From positions 3,906,001-3,970,000 of the forward strand of contig CP018628.1 in NCBI GenBank assembly GCA_002271215.1: a stretch of DNA of 64,000 nt, written 5' to 3'. The position numbers and the translations under genes were made by a program. Under the pieces are notes generated by a model. The model was given only the letters and a program-made list of their open reading frames with translations. It had not been told where the DNA came from and did no database searches. Numbering within the stretch: position 1 is the first letter of the stretch; each line of letters starts with the position of its first letter. The stretch comes from Lelliottia jeotgali. GTDB taxonomy: Bacteria > Pseudomonadota > Gammaproteobacteria > Enterobacterales > Enterobacteriaceae. Below are positions 19,291 through 29,952 of the stretch, in pieces.

Positions 19291-20622
19291 TCAGGAGAAC
19301 GCGAGGAAAGGAGAAACACAAAGCAGCAGCCCGGTAATAATAATAATCACCAGTGATACGCCTTTATATTTGTGCAGCGCGGGGACTTTATAGACCAGCC
19401 ACGCCGGAATTAAACAGCCGACCATGCCAAAGATCGGGCTACAAATAGAGGTAAAACTCAGGACCGGTGCATTGAGAACAATCGCACTCCAGGCCAGCAG
19501 AATGGCGAATAGCATTATTCCGCGCTGCACCAGACGCTCATTGATCTTCTCTTCAGGCAATTTGCGGCGCAGCACATTCATCACAATACCCTGCGTCGCT
19601 TCCCGAAAGCCTAAATAAACGCCGAAGAACGCGGTCATCACGGCAAAGATATTTAAGATAACGCTGACGATTTTGACCCAGCCCGCACCGTCGCCGCTAA
19701 TGAACTGCGCGGCAATCGCCAGAGCCGAGATATTTTGTTCGTACGCTTTCACCGCCTCGTCATGCCCCATCGCCAGGGTAAACGAAACCGCATAGAAAAA
19801 GACCGTCACAAACAGAATACCGAACGCAATATTCATCGCCCGCAGCGCTTTATGGCGCGCCACTTCGATAGATTTGGCCCGCGAGCGATAAGAGATCACC
19901 ATCGGACTGAGTGTCTGAATAAAGAGAATAGAGGTTAAGGTAAACGGCAGTGTGATAATGGCGTTCTTGATAAGTAAGCCCATCGGCGGCAGCATCCCGA
20001 CGTTAATCAGCTGCCACATGCCAATCATCGACAGACCGAGCGCTGCAACCACCAGCAACTTGGTCAGAACCATCAGGCTCGACACTTTAAACAACAGCTT
20101 TTCACCGCGTGATGAAATGGCCACCAGGATACAAATCAGAAATAGACCGTAGAAAGGGTTTTCAGATAACAGGCTATCGGTGACGCCAAAGGTATGCAAA
20201 TACGAGGCGCTGTCGTTGGTAATCGCGGTGGAATAAACAAACATCCAGATAACCAGCATCACGAAATAGAGCGCACCTAATAAGATGCCCCAGTTTTTGC
20301 CGAGATAACCGCTGATCACACTCGGGTAATCTTTGCACTCGGGGGATTCTGCCAGCGTGTTAATAAATAAACGCTGAAAGAGATACATCGCCGGATAGCC
20401 AATAATTGACGAGAGCAGAAAAACCCAAAGCCCCATTAATCCGACCTGCACAGGGAGAAAAACAATCCCCGCGCCAATCGCCATGCCGATACTCATGATC
20501 ACCCAGCCGGTGTCATTACTGTCAAATTTAATCGCTTCCTGCCACTCGCTTTCACTCATTCCCGCCCGTCTTGCCGCCGGGGAATCAATCACAATAACGC
20601 TGTTGTTTGTCGCCGTATCCAT
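19291..20622 (-). CDS. cyuP: L-cysteine/serine transporter CyuP (HAAAP family)
   Basis: Inner-membrane amino-acid importer of 443 residues in the hydroxy/aromatic amino acid permease family, with about 11 membrane segments. In E. coli it imports cysteine for CyuA. The start chosen is ATG 20622 (MDTATNNSV), matching E. coli; the open frame extends 18 codons further without family support. It is related to tdcC at 24998. In E. coli the promoter upstream is controlled by CyuR; I could not place its site here. Confidence 0.95.
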   Translation of the reverse strand: MDTATNNSVIVIDSPAARRAGMSESEWQEAIKFDSNDTGWVIMSIGMAIGAGIVFLPVQVGLMGLWVFLLSSIIGYPAMYLFQRLFINTLAESPECKDYPSVISGYLGKNWGILLGALYFVMLVIWMFVYSTAITNDSASYLHTFGVTDSLLSENPFYGLFLICILVAISSRGEKLLFKVSSLMVLTKLLVVAALGLSMIGMWQLINVGMLPPMGLLIKNAIITLPFTLTSILFIQTLSPMVISYRSRAKSIEVARHKALRAMNIAFGILFVTVFFYAVSFTLAMGHDEAVKAYEQNISALAIAAQFISGDGAGWVKIVSVILNIFAVMTAFFGVYLGFREATQGIVMNVLRRKLPEEKINERLVQRGIMLFAILLAWSAIVLNAPVLSFTSICSPIFGMVGCLIPAWLVYKVPALHKYKGVSLVIIIITGLLLCVSPFLAFS

Positions 20623-20851
20623 AAGGCACTCGCTTATTTTGTAGGGTAAACAGTTATTTTTATGGGTTCCGCTCACCAGCGATAATGAGCCAGAAGAGTA
20701 CAGGTGCTTATTATTTGAATGGAGAGATGATACCGAGGGAGCAAGAGAAAAAAGTCACAACATTTATGTGGCTTTTGGATATTAAAAGGAAAAAATGCTC
20801 TGAAAGAAGGGATTTTAGAAACGCGTTTCTAACAGTGACGCAGTTCAAAGA

Positions 20852-20881
20852 ATTAAAACGCCCGCGACGCACGCGGGCGCA
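20852..20881 (-). terminator. terminator of the Spy-like gene
   Basis: Hairpin with arms GCCCGCG and CGCGGGC (20860-20878), followed on the minus strand by TTTTAATTC. It is placed directly after the stop of the Spy-like gene and upstream of cyuP. Confidence 0.75.
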
Positions 20882-20886
20882 CAGAA

Positions 20887-21297
20887 TCACTCGCTCAGGG
20901 CATTCGCCATATCAGTTTTGATCTGCTTACGCTGCTCCGGCGTGAGCACCTGGCTGACGTCGAAGTAGTATTTCACGCGATAGTAGCGCGCTTGTTCTTC
21001 TACTTTGCTAAAAGCGGACAGTTGATTTTTTACTACGCTTTCGTTCCATTTGCCGGACTGGAACATATCAATCAGCGCGCCATCTTTCACGCCGGTCATC
21101 GGGATTTTGCTGACGTTATCTTCCAGTTTCTGGTGCAGATCTTCAATTTTCTTCACCTGATCGGTACTGAGTTTAAGATGCTGCACGAGAGGATCTTGCG
21201 ACGGGGACGGTGCGGCCTCAACGTTTGCCGCCTGCGCGGTAAAACTAAAACCAGCGAGCGTTGCTGCGAGCAGAGCAATTCGGGTCATTTTCATCAT
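20887..21297 (-). CDS. Spy/CpxP-like periplasmic LTxxQ protein
   Basis: Secreted protein of 136 residues. The signal peptide (MKMTRIALLAATLAGFSFTA, cleaved after AQA) precedes a mature helical body. Two LTxxQ-type motifs of the Spy/CpxP superfamily are visible: LSTDQVKKIEDL (variant) and LTPEQRKQIKTDM. Family members are ATP-independent chaperones or Cpx/Bae stress accessories. It has its own promoter-like TATAAT (minus, 21375-21370) and terminators on both sides, so it is monocistronic. I recognise no E. coli orthologue at this locus, where tdcG/tdcF would stand. Either of two adjacent ATGs (21297, 21294) could be the start; AAGGACAG lies before them. Confidence 0.85.
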   Translation of the reverse strand: MMKMTRIALLAATLAGFSFTAQAANVEAAPSPSQDPLVQHLKLSTDQVKKIEDLHQKLEDNVSKIPMTGVKDGALIDMFQSGKWNESVVKNQLSAFSKVEEQARYYRVKYYFDVSQVLTPEQRKQIKTDMANALSE

Positions 21298-21365
21298 CTT
21301 ACTGTCCTTAAAGAGTTGTAGGGGAAGCAGGTGCATTGTTTTTCAAGACTGGATGAAGATGTGTG

Positions 21366-21388
21366 ATCAATTATATAAACAAATTTGT
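21366..21388 (-). promoter_or_regulatory. promoter of the Spy-like gene with palindrome
   Basis: On the minus strand, -10 TATAAT (21375-21370) is followed by TTGATCACA. The palindrome ACAAATTTGT (21379-21388) sits directly upstream of the -10, a possible operator. No good -35 was seen, which could indicate an activator-dependent promoter. Confidence 0.4.
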
Positions 21389-21401
21389 ATGTGCAGCGGG
21401 C

Positions 21402-21430
21402 AAAAAAAAGCCCCCTTCATGGAAGGGGGC
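21402..21430 (-). terminator. tdc operon terminator
   Basis: Hairpin GCCCCCTTCCATGAAGGGGG followed on the minus strand by TTTTTTTG, just after the tdcE stop. It shows that tdcE is the last gene of the operon. Confidence 0.9.
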
Positions 21431-21448
21431 GTATCCACAGGTGTTGGC

Positions 21449-23743
21449 TTAAATGGCCTGGGTGAAAGTTCGTGAAATCACGTCCTGCTGCTGTTCACGC
21501 GTCAGGGCGTTGAAGCGCACTGCATAGCCTGAAACGCGGATTGTCAGGTTTGGATAATTCTCTGGATGTTCAATGGCATCCATCAGCATTTCCCGGTTCA
21601 TAACGTTGACGTTCAGGTGTTGCCCGCCTTCGATGGCCGCTTCATGGTGGAAATATCCGTCCAGCAGACCGACCAGGTTAGTTTTACGTACCCCTTCGTC
21701 TTTGCCCAGCGCCTGCGGCACAATTGAGAAGGTGTAAGAAATCCCGTCTTTGGCGTAGGTGAACGGCAATTTCGCGACAGACGTTAACGAGGCCACCGCA
21801 CCTTTGCGATCGCGCCCGTGCATCGGGTTCGCCCCCGGCGCAAACGGCGTGCCGCCACGACGTCCATCCGGTGTGTTACCCGTTTTCTGGCCGTACACCA
21901 CGTTCGAGGTGATGGTCAGAATCGACTGCGTCGGCACAGCGTTGCGATAGGTCGGCAGCGCCTGAATTTTCTTCATAAAGCGCTCAACCAAATCGCAGGC
22001 GATGCTGTCCACCCGATCGTCATTGTTGCCGTACTGCGGATACTCACCTTCAATCACGAAGTCGACCGCCAGGCCGGTGTGGTCGCGCACCGGTTTCACC
22101 GTGGCGTACTTGATCGCCGCCAGGGAATCCGCCGCCACCGACAGGCCCGCGATCCCGCACGCCATCGTGCGATGCACGTCGCGGTCGTGCAGGGCCATTA
22201 GCGAGGCTTCATAGCTGTATTTATCGTGCATGAAGTGGATCAGGTTCAGGGCGCTGATGTACTGCACCGCCAGCCAGTCCATAAAGTGATCCAGGCTCGC
22301 CATCACGGTGTCGTAATCCAGCACATCGTCGAGCAGCGGCTCGGTTTTCGGTCCGACCTGGATTTTCAGCTTCTCATCCACCCCGCCATTGATTGCGTAC
22401 AGCAGCGTTTTGGCGAGGTTGGCGCGCGCACCGAAGAACTGCATCTGCTTGCCGATCACCATCGGGCTGACGCAGCAGGCGATGGCGTAATCATCGCTGT
22501 CGAAATCGGCACGCATCAGATCGTCATTCTCGTACTGCAACGAGGAAGTAGCGATCGACATCTGCGCGGCATATTTTTTGAAAGCAATCGGCAGCTGTTC
22601 GGACCACAGGATCGTCAGGTTCGGCTCCGGCGCAGGCCCCATCGTGTTGAGCGTGTGCAGATAGCGGAACGAGGATTTGCTGACCAGCGTACGGCCATCT
22701 AATCCCATCCCGCCGATCACTTCCGTGGCCCAAATCGGATCGCCTGAGAACAGGGTGTCGAATTCCGGTGTACGCAGGAAGCGCACCATGCGGATCTTCA
22801 TGATGAAGTGGTCGATCAACTCCTGCGCCTGCTGCTCGTTCAGGCGTCCGGCGTTCATGTCGCGTTCGATGTAAATATCAAGGAAGGTCGCCGTGCGGCC
22901 CAGGGACATCGCCCCGCCGTTCTGTGATTTCACCGCCGCCAGATAGGCAAAGTACAGCCACTGCACCGCCTCCTGGGCGTTCATCGCCGGGCGCGAAATA
23001 TCACAGCCATATTTCGCCGCCATCTCCTGGATTTGCAGCAACGCGCGGCGGTGCTCGGATAACTCTTCACGCAGGCGAATGGTCGCCTCCAGATCTTCTC
23101 CGCGCTCCATTCTCGGCTGCAGATCGGCAAACTGCAGCTCGCGTTCACGCACCAGATAGCTGATGCCGTACAGCGCCACGCGGCGATAGTCACCGATGAT
23201 ACGCCCGCGCCCGTAACCGTCCGGCAGGCCAGTGAGCACGCCGGATTTACGACAGCGCATCATCTCCGGGGAATAGACGTCAAACACACCCTGGTTGTGA
23301 GTTTTGCGCAGATGGGTGAACAGATACTCAAACTGCGGGTCCATCTCGCGGCCATAGGCTTCAAACGAGCTGCGGATCATGTTGATTCCGCCGTACGGAT
23401 GCAGGGCGCGTTTCAGCGGCTTGTCCGTTTGCAGGCCGACAATCGTTTCCAGCGCTTTCTCGATATAGCCCGGCCCGTGGGCAGTAATGGTGGTGGCGAC
23501 GTTAATGTCGAAATCGACCGGAGCGTGAGTCGAGTTTTCCTGACGAATGCCCTCCATCACCTTCTGCCACAGCGCCGTGGTGGCAGGCGTCGCGGGCGCT
23601 AAAAAGTGCTCGTCGCCCTCATACGGCGTGTAGTTTTGCTGGATAAAATCCCGCACATTAATACTGTCTTGCCATTCGTTCCCGCAAAAGCCGGCCCACG
23701 CGTCGCTGTAGGGAGCGACACGAATATCGATATTAACCTTCAT
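21449..23743 (-). CDS. tdcE: 2-ketobutyrate/pyruvate formate-lyase
   Basis: Glycyl-radical enzyme converting 2-ketobutyrate (or pyruvate) and CoA to propionyl-CoA (or acetyl-CoA) and formate in anaerobic threonine breakdown. It has 764 residues, as in E. coli. The catalytic cysteine pair is seen in [11 protein letters not shown] (near residue 420), and the radical glycine in RVSGYAVRF, Gly739, 25 residues before the end. It starts 15 bp after tdcD. It is the last gene here; E. coli tdcF and tdcG are absent. Confidence 0.97.
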   Translation of the reverse strand: MKVNIDIRVAPYSDAWAGFCGNEWQDSINVRDFIQQNYTPYEGDEHFLAPATPATTALWQKVMEGIRQENSTHAPVDFDINVATTITAHGPGYIEKALETIVGLQTDKPLKRALHPYGGINMIRSSFEAYGREMDPQFEYLFTHLRKTHNQGVFDVYSPEMMRCRKSGVLTGLPDGYGRGRIIGDYRRVALYGISYLVRERELQFADLQPRMERGEDLEATIRLREELSEHRRALLQIQEMAAKYGCDISRPAMNAQEAVQWLYFAYLAAVKSQNGGAMSLGRTATFLDIYIERDMNAGRLNEQQAQELIDHFIMKIRMVRFLRTPEFDTLFSGDPIWATEVIGGMGLDGRTLVSKSSFRYLHTLNTMGPAPEPNLTILWSEQLPIAFKKYAAQMSIATSSLQYENDDLMRADFDSDDYAIACCVSPMVIGKQMQFFGARANLAKTLLYAINGGVDEKLKIQVGPKTEPLLDDVLDYDTVMASLDHFMDWLAVQYISALNLIHFMHDKYSYEASLMALHDRDVHRTMACGIAGLSVAADSLAAIKYATVKPVRDHTGLAVDFVIEGEYPQYGNNDDRVDSIACDLVERFMKKIQALPTYRNAVPTQSILTITSNVVYGQKTGNTPDGRRGGTPFAPGANPMHGRDRKGAVASLTSVAKLPFTYAKDGISYTFSIVPQALGKDEGVRKTNLVGLLDGYFHHEAAIEGGQHLNVNVMNREMLMDAIEHPENYPNLTIRVSGYAVRFNALTREQQQDVISRTFTQAI

Positions 23744-23758
23744 GATTTTCTCTCTGTA

Positions 23759-24967
23759 TCAGGCGATTTCCGCAGCCAGATGGACCTTTCCAAGACGGAG
23801 GGCATCCAGTGCGATCATTTTTTCTTCGTTGGTTGGGATCACGGCGCACGGCACGCGGGACGTGTCAGCGGAGATGATGCGCTCACCCGCGCTACCTGGC
23901 TGGGCGTTTTTCTGCTCATCAAGCCGGATGCCAAATACCTGCAGGCGGTCGGCCACCAGCTGGCGAATCAGTTTTGAGTTTTCGCCAATGCCGCCCGTAA
24001 AGACCACCCCGTCCAGACGGTGCAGGGACGCGGCATGACCGGCGATGTGACGGGCTATGCGATGGACGAAGGTCTCAATCGCAAGGCGGGCGCGCTCGTG
24101 TCCGTCGTGCCAGGCTTTTTCAAGAGTGCGTAAATCAGACGAGAGGCCGGAAAGCCCGAGCAAGCCTGATTCTTTGTTGACGACGCGCTCAAGATCCTCG
24201 AACGTCTGCCCGGTCTGCTGGGCAATCCAGGACATGGCGCCAAAATCAACATCGCCACAGCGCGTGCCCATCACCAGCCCTTCCAGCGGCGTCATGCCCA
24301 TCGAGGTATCCACGCTGTGTCCGTTGCGGACCGCGCAAATCGACGCCCCGTTACCGAGGTGCGCAATCACCAACCCGCTGTCCGCTTCGGGAATATTCAG
24401 CAAGGACCGGGCCTGCTGAGAAACATAGCGGTGGGAGGTGCCGTGGAATCCGTAACGGCGCACGCCCAGCTCCTCAAAGAAGCGATACGGCAGGCCGTAG
24501 AGATAGGCCTGTGGCGCGAGCGTCTGGTGGAAACTGGTATCAAACACCGCCACCTGCTGCACGCCTGGGAACAGCTGCTGCGCGGCTTCCACGCCGCTGA
24601 GGTTAGCGTAGTTGTGCAACGGAGCCAGGGGGGAAACCTGACGGATTTGGTCGATAACCTCATCGGTGATCAGGGTGGACTCGCTGAACAGGCTGCCACC
24701 GTGAGCGATACGGTGGCCAATTAAGGCCACGCTGCTCATCAAATCGCGCTTTTCCAGCTCCAGGGCGATGGCAGCCAGCGCCCCTTCGTAGTCCTTGCGA
24801 GCCAGTTTGACTGGCTCGCTCCCGTTCACGGATATAAAGGCACTTTCGGTGTTCACTCCATCTGCGATACCGGTCATCAGCGCATCACAACTCGCTGCAT
24901 CCAGTACCGAAAACTTCACAGAGGACGATCCACAGTTAATGACCAATACAACCGGAAATTCATTCAT
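23759..24967 (-). CDS. tdcD: propionate kinase
   Basis: Acetate/propionate kinase family enzyme of 402 residues that makes ATP from propionyl phosphate, the last step of threonine fermentation. Visible are the N-terminal phosphate motif [13 protein letters not shown], the family signature [11 protein letters not shown], and GLMGTRCGD-type [12 protein letters not shown]. It lies between tdcC (30 bp upstream) and tdcE. Confidence 0.97.
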   Translation of the reverse strand: MNEFPVVLVINCGSSSVKFSVLDAASCDALMTGIADGVNTESAFISVNGSEPVKLARKDYEGALAAIALELEKRDLMSSVALIGHRIAHGGSLFSESTLITDEVIDQIRQVSPLAPLHNYANLSGVEAAQQLFPGVQQVAVFDTSFHQTLAPQAYLYGLPYRFFEELGVRRYGFHGTSHRYVSQQARSLLNIPEADSGLVIAHLGNGASICAVRNGHSVDTSMGMTPLEGLVMGTRCGDVDFGAMSWIAQQTGQTFEDLERVVNKESGLLGLSGLSSDLRTLEKAWHDGHERARLAIETFVHRIARHIAGHAASLHRLDGVVFTGGIGENSKLIRQLVADRLQVFGIRLDEQKNAQPGSAGERIISADTSRVPCAVIPTNEEKMIALDALRLGKVHLAAEIA

Positions 24968-24997
24968 GTCTTTACTCCGCTCATCCTGAGCTTTGAA

Positions 24998-26332
<1,335 letters not shown>

Positions 26333-26342
26333 TTATCCTTAT

Positions 26343-27332
26343 TTATGCGTCAACGAGGCCGGTAATTTGGGAAACGCGGGAAAGGTCAATATTACCACCG
26401 GAAATGATACTTACCGTTTTACGACCCTGAATATAATGGTCCAGTTTGCCGCTTAATAATGCAGCAGTTGCCAGCGCGCCAGCCCCTTCTGTTACCACTT
26501 TATTGCGTTGAATCAGCGCGACCATACTGTTACGAATATCGTCTTCGCTGACCAGCACGATGTCATCGACTAATTCACGTACAATCTGGAAGGTTAAATT
26601 ACCTGGGCGAGAAACATCGCAACCGTCGGCTAATGTCCCGGTGGTACGGTGATTCATAATTTCCCCGGCGTGGTATGACGCCGCCATACCGTGAACGTTT
26701 TCTGACTGAACGCCGATAATATTAATGGTTGGGTTAATGGATTTAATTGCAGTCGCAATACCCGCGATTAAACCACCGCCGCCGATAGGGACAATCACGT
26801 TATCGACATCATATAAGTCTTCCAGGATTTCCAGACCAATGGTTCCCTGTCCGGCAATGACTTTCACATCGTCATACGGTGGGATAAAGATGCGGCCTTC
26901 CAGCTCAACGATTTCGCTCACTTTGGCGATGGTGTCGTTAAAGTTCTCGCCGTGCAGCACAACTTCGGCGGAGTAATCACGCGTGGCAGCCACTTTCGAT
27001 TTAGGCGCGCCCATCGGCATCACCACTTTACCGTCGATGCCCAGCATCGCACAGGAGAGTGAAACGCCCTGAGCGTGGTTGCCTGCAGAGCACGCGACGA
27101 CACCTTTGCGGCGTTCGGCTTCGGTTAATGAACTTAATTTGTTGAACGCACCGCGAATTTTAAACGAACCCGTGCGTTGCATATTTTCAAACTTGAGGAA
27201 AATTTCGCCTTTGCAGCGTTCACTCAGATAATTAGAACGCGGCATACCTGTTTTATAAATTTTACCAGCCAGTCGTTTGCGGGCATCTTGTATTTCTTCA
27301 ATCGTTACCGGAAGATCGTAAGTAATGTGCAT
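26343..27332 (-). CDS. tdcB: catabolic threonine dehydratase
   Basis: PLP enzyme deaminating L-threonine to 2-ketobutyrate and ammonia, activated by AMP in E. coli. It has 329 residues. The PLP lysine is Lys58 in TGSFKIRGA; the phosphate-binding glycine loop is GGGGLIAG. It lacks the C-terminal ACT regulatory domain of biosynthetic IlvA, as expected. It lies 98 bp after tdcA. Confidence 0.97.
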   Translation of the reverse strand: MHITYDLPVTIEEIQDARKRLAGKIYKTGMPRSNYLSERCKGEIFLKFENMQRTGSFKIRGAFNKLSSLTEAERRKGVVACSAGNHAQGVSLSCAMLGIDGKVVMPMGAPKSKVAATRDYSAEVVLHGENFNDTIAKVSEIVELEGRIFIPPYDDVKVIAGQGTIGLEILEDLYDVDNVIVPIGGGGLIAGIATAIKSINPTINIIGVQSENVHGMAASYHAGEIMNHRTTGTLADGCDVSRPGNLTFQIVRELVDDIVLVSEDDIRNSMVALIQRNKVVTEGAGALATAALLSGKLDHYIQGRKTVSIISGGNIDLSRVSQITGLVDA

Positions 27333-27430
27333 ATAATCCTCATTATAATAATTAATTTTCTATAGACAAAATCTGGGTGTCAGCGAAGTATATTTTCGCC
27401 GGGTGTTTTTAAAATTAAATACTTAATTCA

Positions 27431-28369
27431 TTATTCAGTAATTGTAAGCTGTTTTCGCCTTTCACTATTTTGAGCGGAATATTGCTTCGCCAACTCCACT
27501 AATACCGAAGCGGATTTTTTAATACGATAATTTTTTGACCAGACTGCGGCATAACGTGCAATAGGTAATTCATCTTCTACGGGCAACACCACAAACTGAT
27601 CTGAACCGAACGGCGTAATCATGTCTCTTGGGATCACGGTAAGATAATCAGCGTTGAGAACCAGGTTATAGATGGTGACGACGGAATCGGTTTGGACGAT
27701 GTTTTCGATGCTGATGTGGTTATTCTGGAGGGTGGTTAATAATTCTTTGTAGTAGCCCATATCCGTTTGCGGCATCACCCACTGCTCGTGCGTGAGTGAT
27801 GCCAGTGTCGTCGTTCCCGTGCTCGTTCGTGTTTTGCTGGCTACCAGTACAAACTCAGACTCAAACAGTGGCTCAACGTGCAGATCCTGGAGCAGCATCT
27901 CATCGCTCAGTGTACCGATGGCAAAGTCCAGCCGTCCGTCACGGATAGCCGGGAGGAACGAAGAGAGCTGTGCTTCAAACATCGAAACTCGCGCTTTCGG
28001 GAACACTTCCTTGAACTTTTTGATCATGCTGGAGAGGAACGTAAAACCAATCAGCGACGGATAACCGAACGAGACGTCAATGACGGTGCTGAAGCTCAGG
28101 TTGTTCATCTCACTGACCATATTCTTCATTTCGCGCGTGATGGATTCGGAGTAGGCGAGGAGCGTTTGCCCCGCGCTGGTCAGCTTCACGCCGGTGTTTT
28201 TACGCACAATCAGTTCGACGCCAAAGTAGGATTCGATATCGTTGATGATTTTGCTAACGGCTGGCTGAGTCAGACCAAGTTGTCGGGCGGCAGAACCAAT
28301 AGATCCACTTTTAATGACTTCCTGAAATACAACCAGATGTTGTGTTTTCGGTAGAATAATAGTGTTCAT
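27431..28369 (-). CDS. tdcA: tdc operon activator, LysR family
   Basis: LysR-type activator of the tdc operon, 312 residues. The helix-turn-helix is at about 20-45 (GSIGSAARQLGLTQPAVSKI); the effector domain follows. First gene of tdcABCDE. In E. coli it works with CRP, IHF and TdcR; no tdcR-like gene was seen in the divergent position here. Confidence 0.96.
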   Translation of the reverse strand: MNTIILPKTQHLVVFQEVIKSGSIGSAARQLGLTQPAVSKIINDIESYFGVELIVRKNTGVKLTSAGQTLLAYSESITREMKNMVSEMNNLSFSTVIDVSFGYPSLIGFTFLSSMIKKFKEVFPKARVSMFEAQLSSFLPAIRDGRLDFAIGTLSDEMLLQDLHVEPLFESEFVLVASKTRTSTGTTTLASLTHEQWVMPQTDMGYYKELLTTLQNNHISIENIVQTDSVVTIYNLVLNADYLTVIPRDMITPFGSDQFVVLPVEDELPIARYAAVWSKNYRIKKSASVLVELAKQYSAQNSERRKQLTITE

Positions 28370-28397
28370 TATATTCTGCTCTTATTTCCATATCCCG

Positions 28398-28450
28398 TGA
28401 CAGAATTCTACCCATTATTGATGACGAGGGTATGTGCTGTTACTCACAGA
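28398..28450 (-). promoter_or_regulatory. tdc promoter with CRP site
   Basis: Minus strand: CRP site TGTGAGTAACAGCACA (28448-28433), then -10 TAGAAT (28410-28405), which puts the start near 28398. The CRP centre would lie about 42 bp upstream of the start, the class II position known for E. coli tdc. Confidence 0.75.
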
Positions 28451-28985
28451 TTGCTTTTTCGTATTTTCCAGGTAGCAACAAAAAGCCACTTTTATCATTA
28501 TAAATCATGCTGATAGCATTTCTGCAATCAATGATTCGCCTGATATTGATCAACAAAAGACAGAGAGATAAATTAATTTTATGGCGATAACCACGATCTA
28601 TTTATGGCAATAAACCAGAATGAATAAAGGTGATATTTCAGGCAATTAAAGGTGAATAATTAGGCGTTATTAGAGTTAAACATTTTTGTATATTATCAAA
28701 TAATTTAATAAATACTGGTCAACATCTGAAAAAGCGTCGAAGGCATCACACATTCACAGGGCAAATGTATTGAACGGAAAGATTTCTTTAATCTATGAGC
28801 TATAAATGAATTACAACTCAACAGCATTTATAACATCAACTCAACACTGAAAAATGGACCATTTTTAGCGCGTAATTTTGTGAATGGGATCGCTTATGTT
28901 GGTAAAAAATCACCATCCCCACCAGAAACAGTGAAATGTGCTATCAGTCGCAAAAATGAGAATTGGTTTGATTTGGCGGGAGCCT
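28451..28985. other. AT-rich gene-free region upstream of tdc
   Basis: About 530 bp without a credible gene on either strand, clearly richer in A/T than the surroundings. In E. coli this position holds tdcR and IHF/TdcR binding sites. An IHF- or H-NS-bound control region is likely, but I can fix no site. I see no tdcR-like reading frame. Confidence 0.5.
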
Positions 28986-28988
28986 TCC

Positions 28989-29025
28989 CCCCTCACCCCA
29001 GCCCTCTCCCTCAAGGGAGAGGGGG
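28989..29025. repeat. palindromic intergenic repeat
   Basis: Core CCTCTCCCTCAAGGGAGAGG preceded by CCCCTCACCCCAG. It is the same element as at 5308, 36238 and 57866, with a loop of TCAA instead of ACA. Confidence 0.75.
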
Positions 29026-29054
29026 CCGTCTGTGCAAATATTCAGGCCCCAGAA

Positions 29055-29539
29055 AGCAAAAACCCCGCCGAAGCGGGGTTTTCTGAATGGTTGAAGCTGA
29101 ACGATAAGCCGCGTTCTTTTGAGCACAGCGTCGTGGGCAGTCATAAATCTTTCTTGCTGACCCTAAAAGCAAAAACCCCGCCGAAGCGGGGTTTTCTGAA
29201 TGATTGAAGCTGAACGATAAGCCGCGTTCTTTGGGCATAGCGTCGTGGACAGTCATTCATCTTTCTTGCTGACTCTAAAAGCAAAAACCCCGCCGAAGCG
29301 GGGTTTTCTGAATGGTTGAAGCTGACCGATAAGCCGCGTGCTTTTGAGCATAGCGTCGTGGGCAGTCATTCATCTTTCTTGCTGACCCTAAAAGCAAAAA
29401 CCCCGCCGAAGCGGGGTTTTCTGAATGGTTGAAGCTGACCGATAAGCCGCGTGCTTTTGAGCACAGCGTCGTGGGCAGTCATACATCTTTCTTGCTGACC
29501 CTAAAAGCAAAAACCCCGCCGAAGCGGGGTTTTATAAAG
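29055..29539 (-). repeat. rnpB-downstream tandem repeats (about 113 bp) with five terminators
   Basis: The hairpin CCCCGCCGAAGCGGGG, flanked by A and T runs, occurs five times, beginning at 29063, 29176, 29288, 29401 and 29514 (spacing 113, 112, 113, 113). Between the hairpins lies a conserved block of about 90 bp. It contains, on the minus strand, a degenerate copy of the last 50 or so bases of rnpB (ATGACTG-CCACGAC ... CGGCTTATCGGTCAGCTTCA). That block carries a short extra segment (GTGCTCAAAAGCAC or variants) in place of AGAACC. The same arrangement is known behind E. coli rnpB. Confidence 0.93.
29508..29535 (-). terminator. first rnpB terminator
   Basis: Hairpin CCCCGCTTCGGCGGGG followed by TTTTTGCTTTT on the minus strand, directly after the mature rnpB 3' end. 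Four more identical hairpins follow in the tandem repeats. Confidence 0.92.
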
Positions 29540-29916
<377 letters not shown>

Positions 29917-29923
29917 GGCGCGA

Positions 29924-29952
29924 AGTATAGAGGGTTTGAGGGCTGCTGTCAC
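29924..29952 (-). promoter_or_regulatory. rnpB promoter
   Basis: Minus strand: -35 GTGACA (29952-29947), 17-bp spacer, -10 TATACT (29929-29924), then a GC-rich discriminator TCGCGCC. Transcription would start at about 29916. The GC-rich discriminator fits the stringent control known for E. coli rnpB. The -35 hexamer overlaps the garK stop codon. Confidence 0.88.

Noticed and set aside
20685..20921. 78-codon frame between cyuP and the Spy-like gene
   Set aside because: It crosses a terminator hairpin and overlaps the end of the Spy-like gene on the other strand. No family match by eye.
29011..29256. Small Arg-rich protein coded in the rnpB repeats
   Set aside because: The frame runs through terminator hairpins and rnpB-derived sequence, has no ribosome site, and is a by-product of repetition.
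29055..29539. CRISPR array
   Set aside because: The period is 113 bp and the whole unit is conserved, so there are no variable spacers, and no cas genes are near. It is the rnpB terminator repeat.
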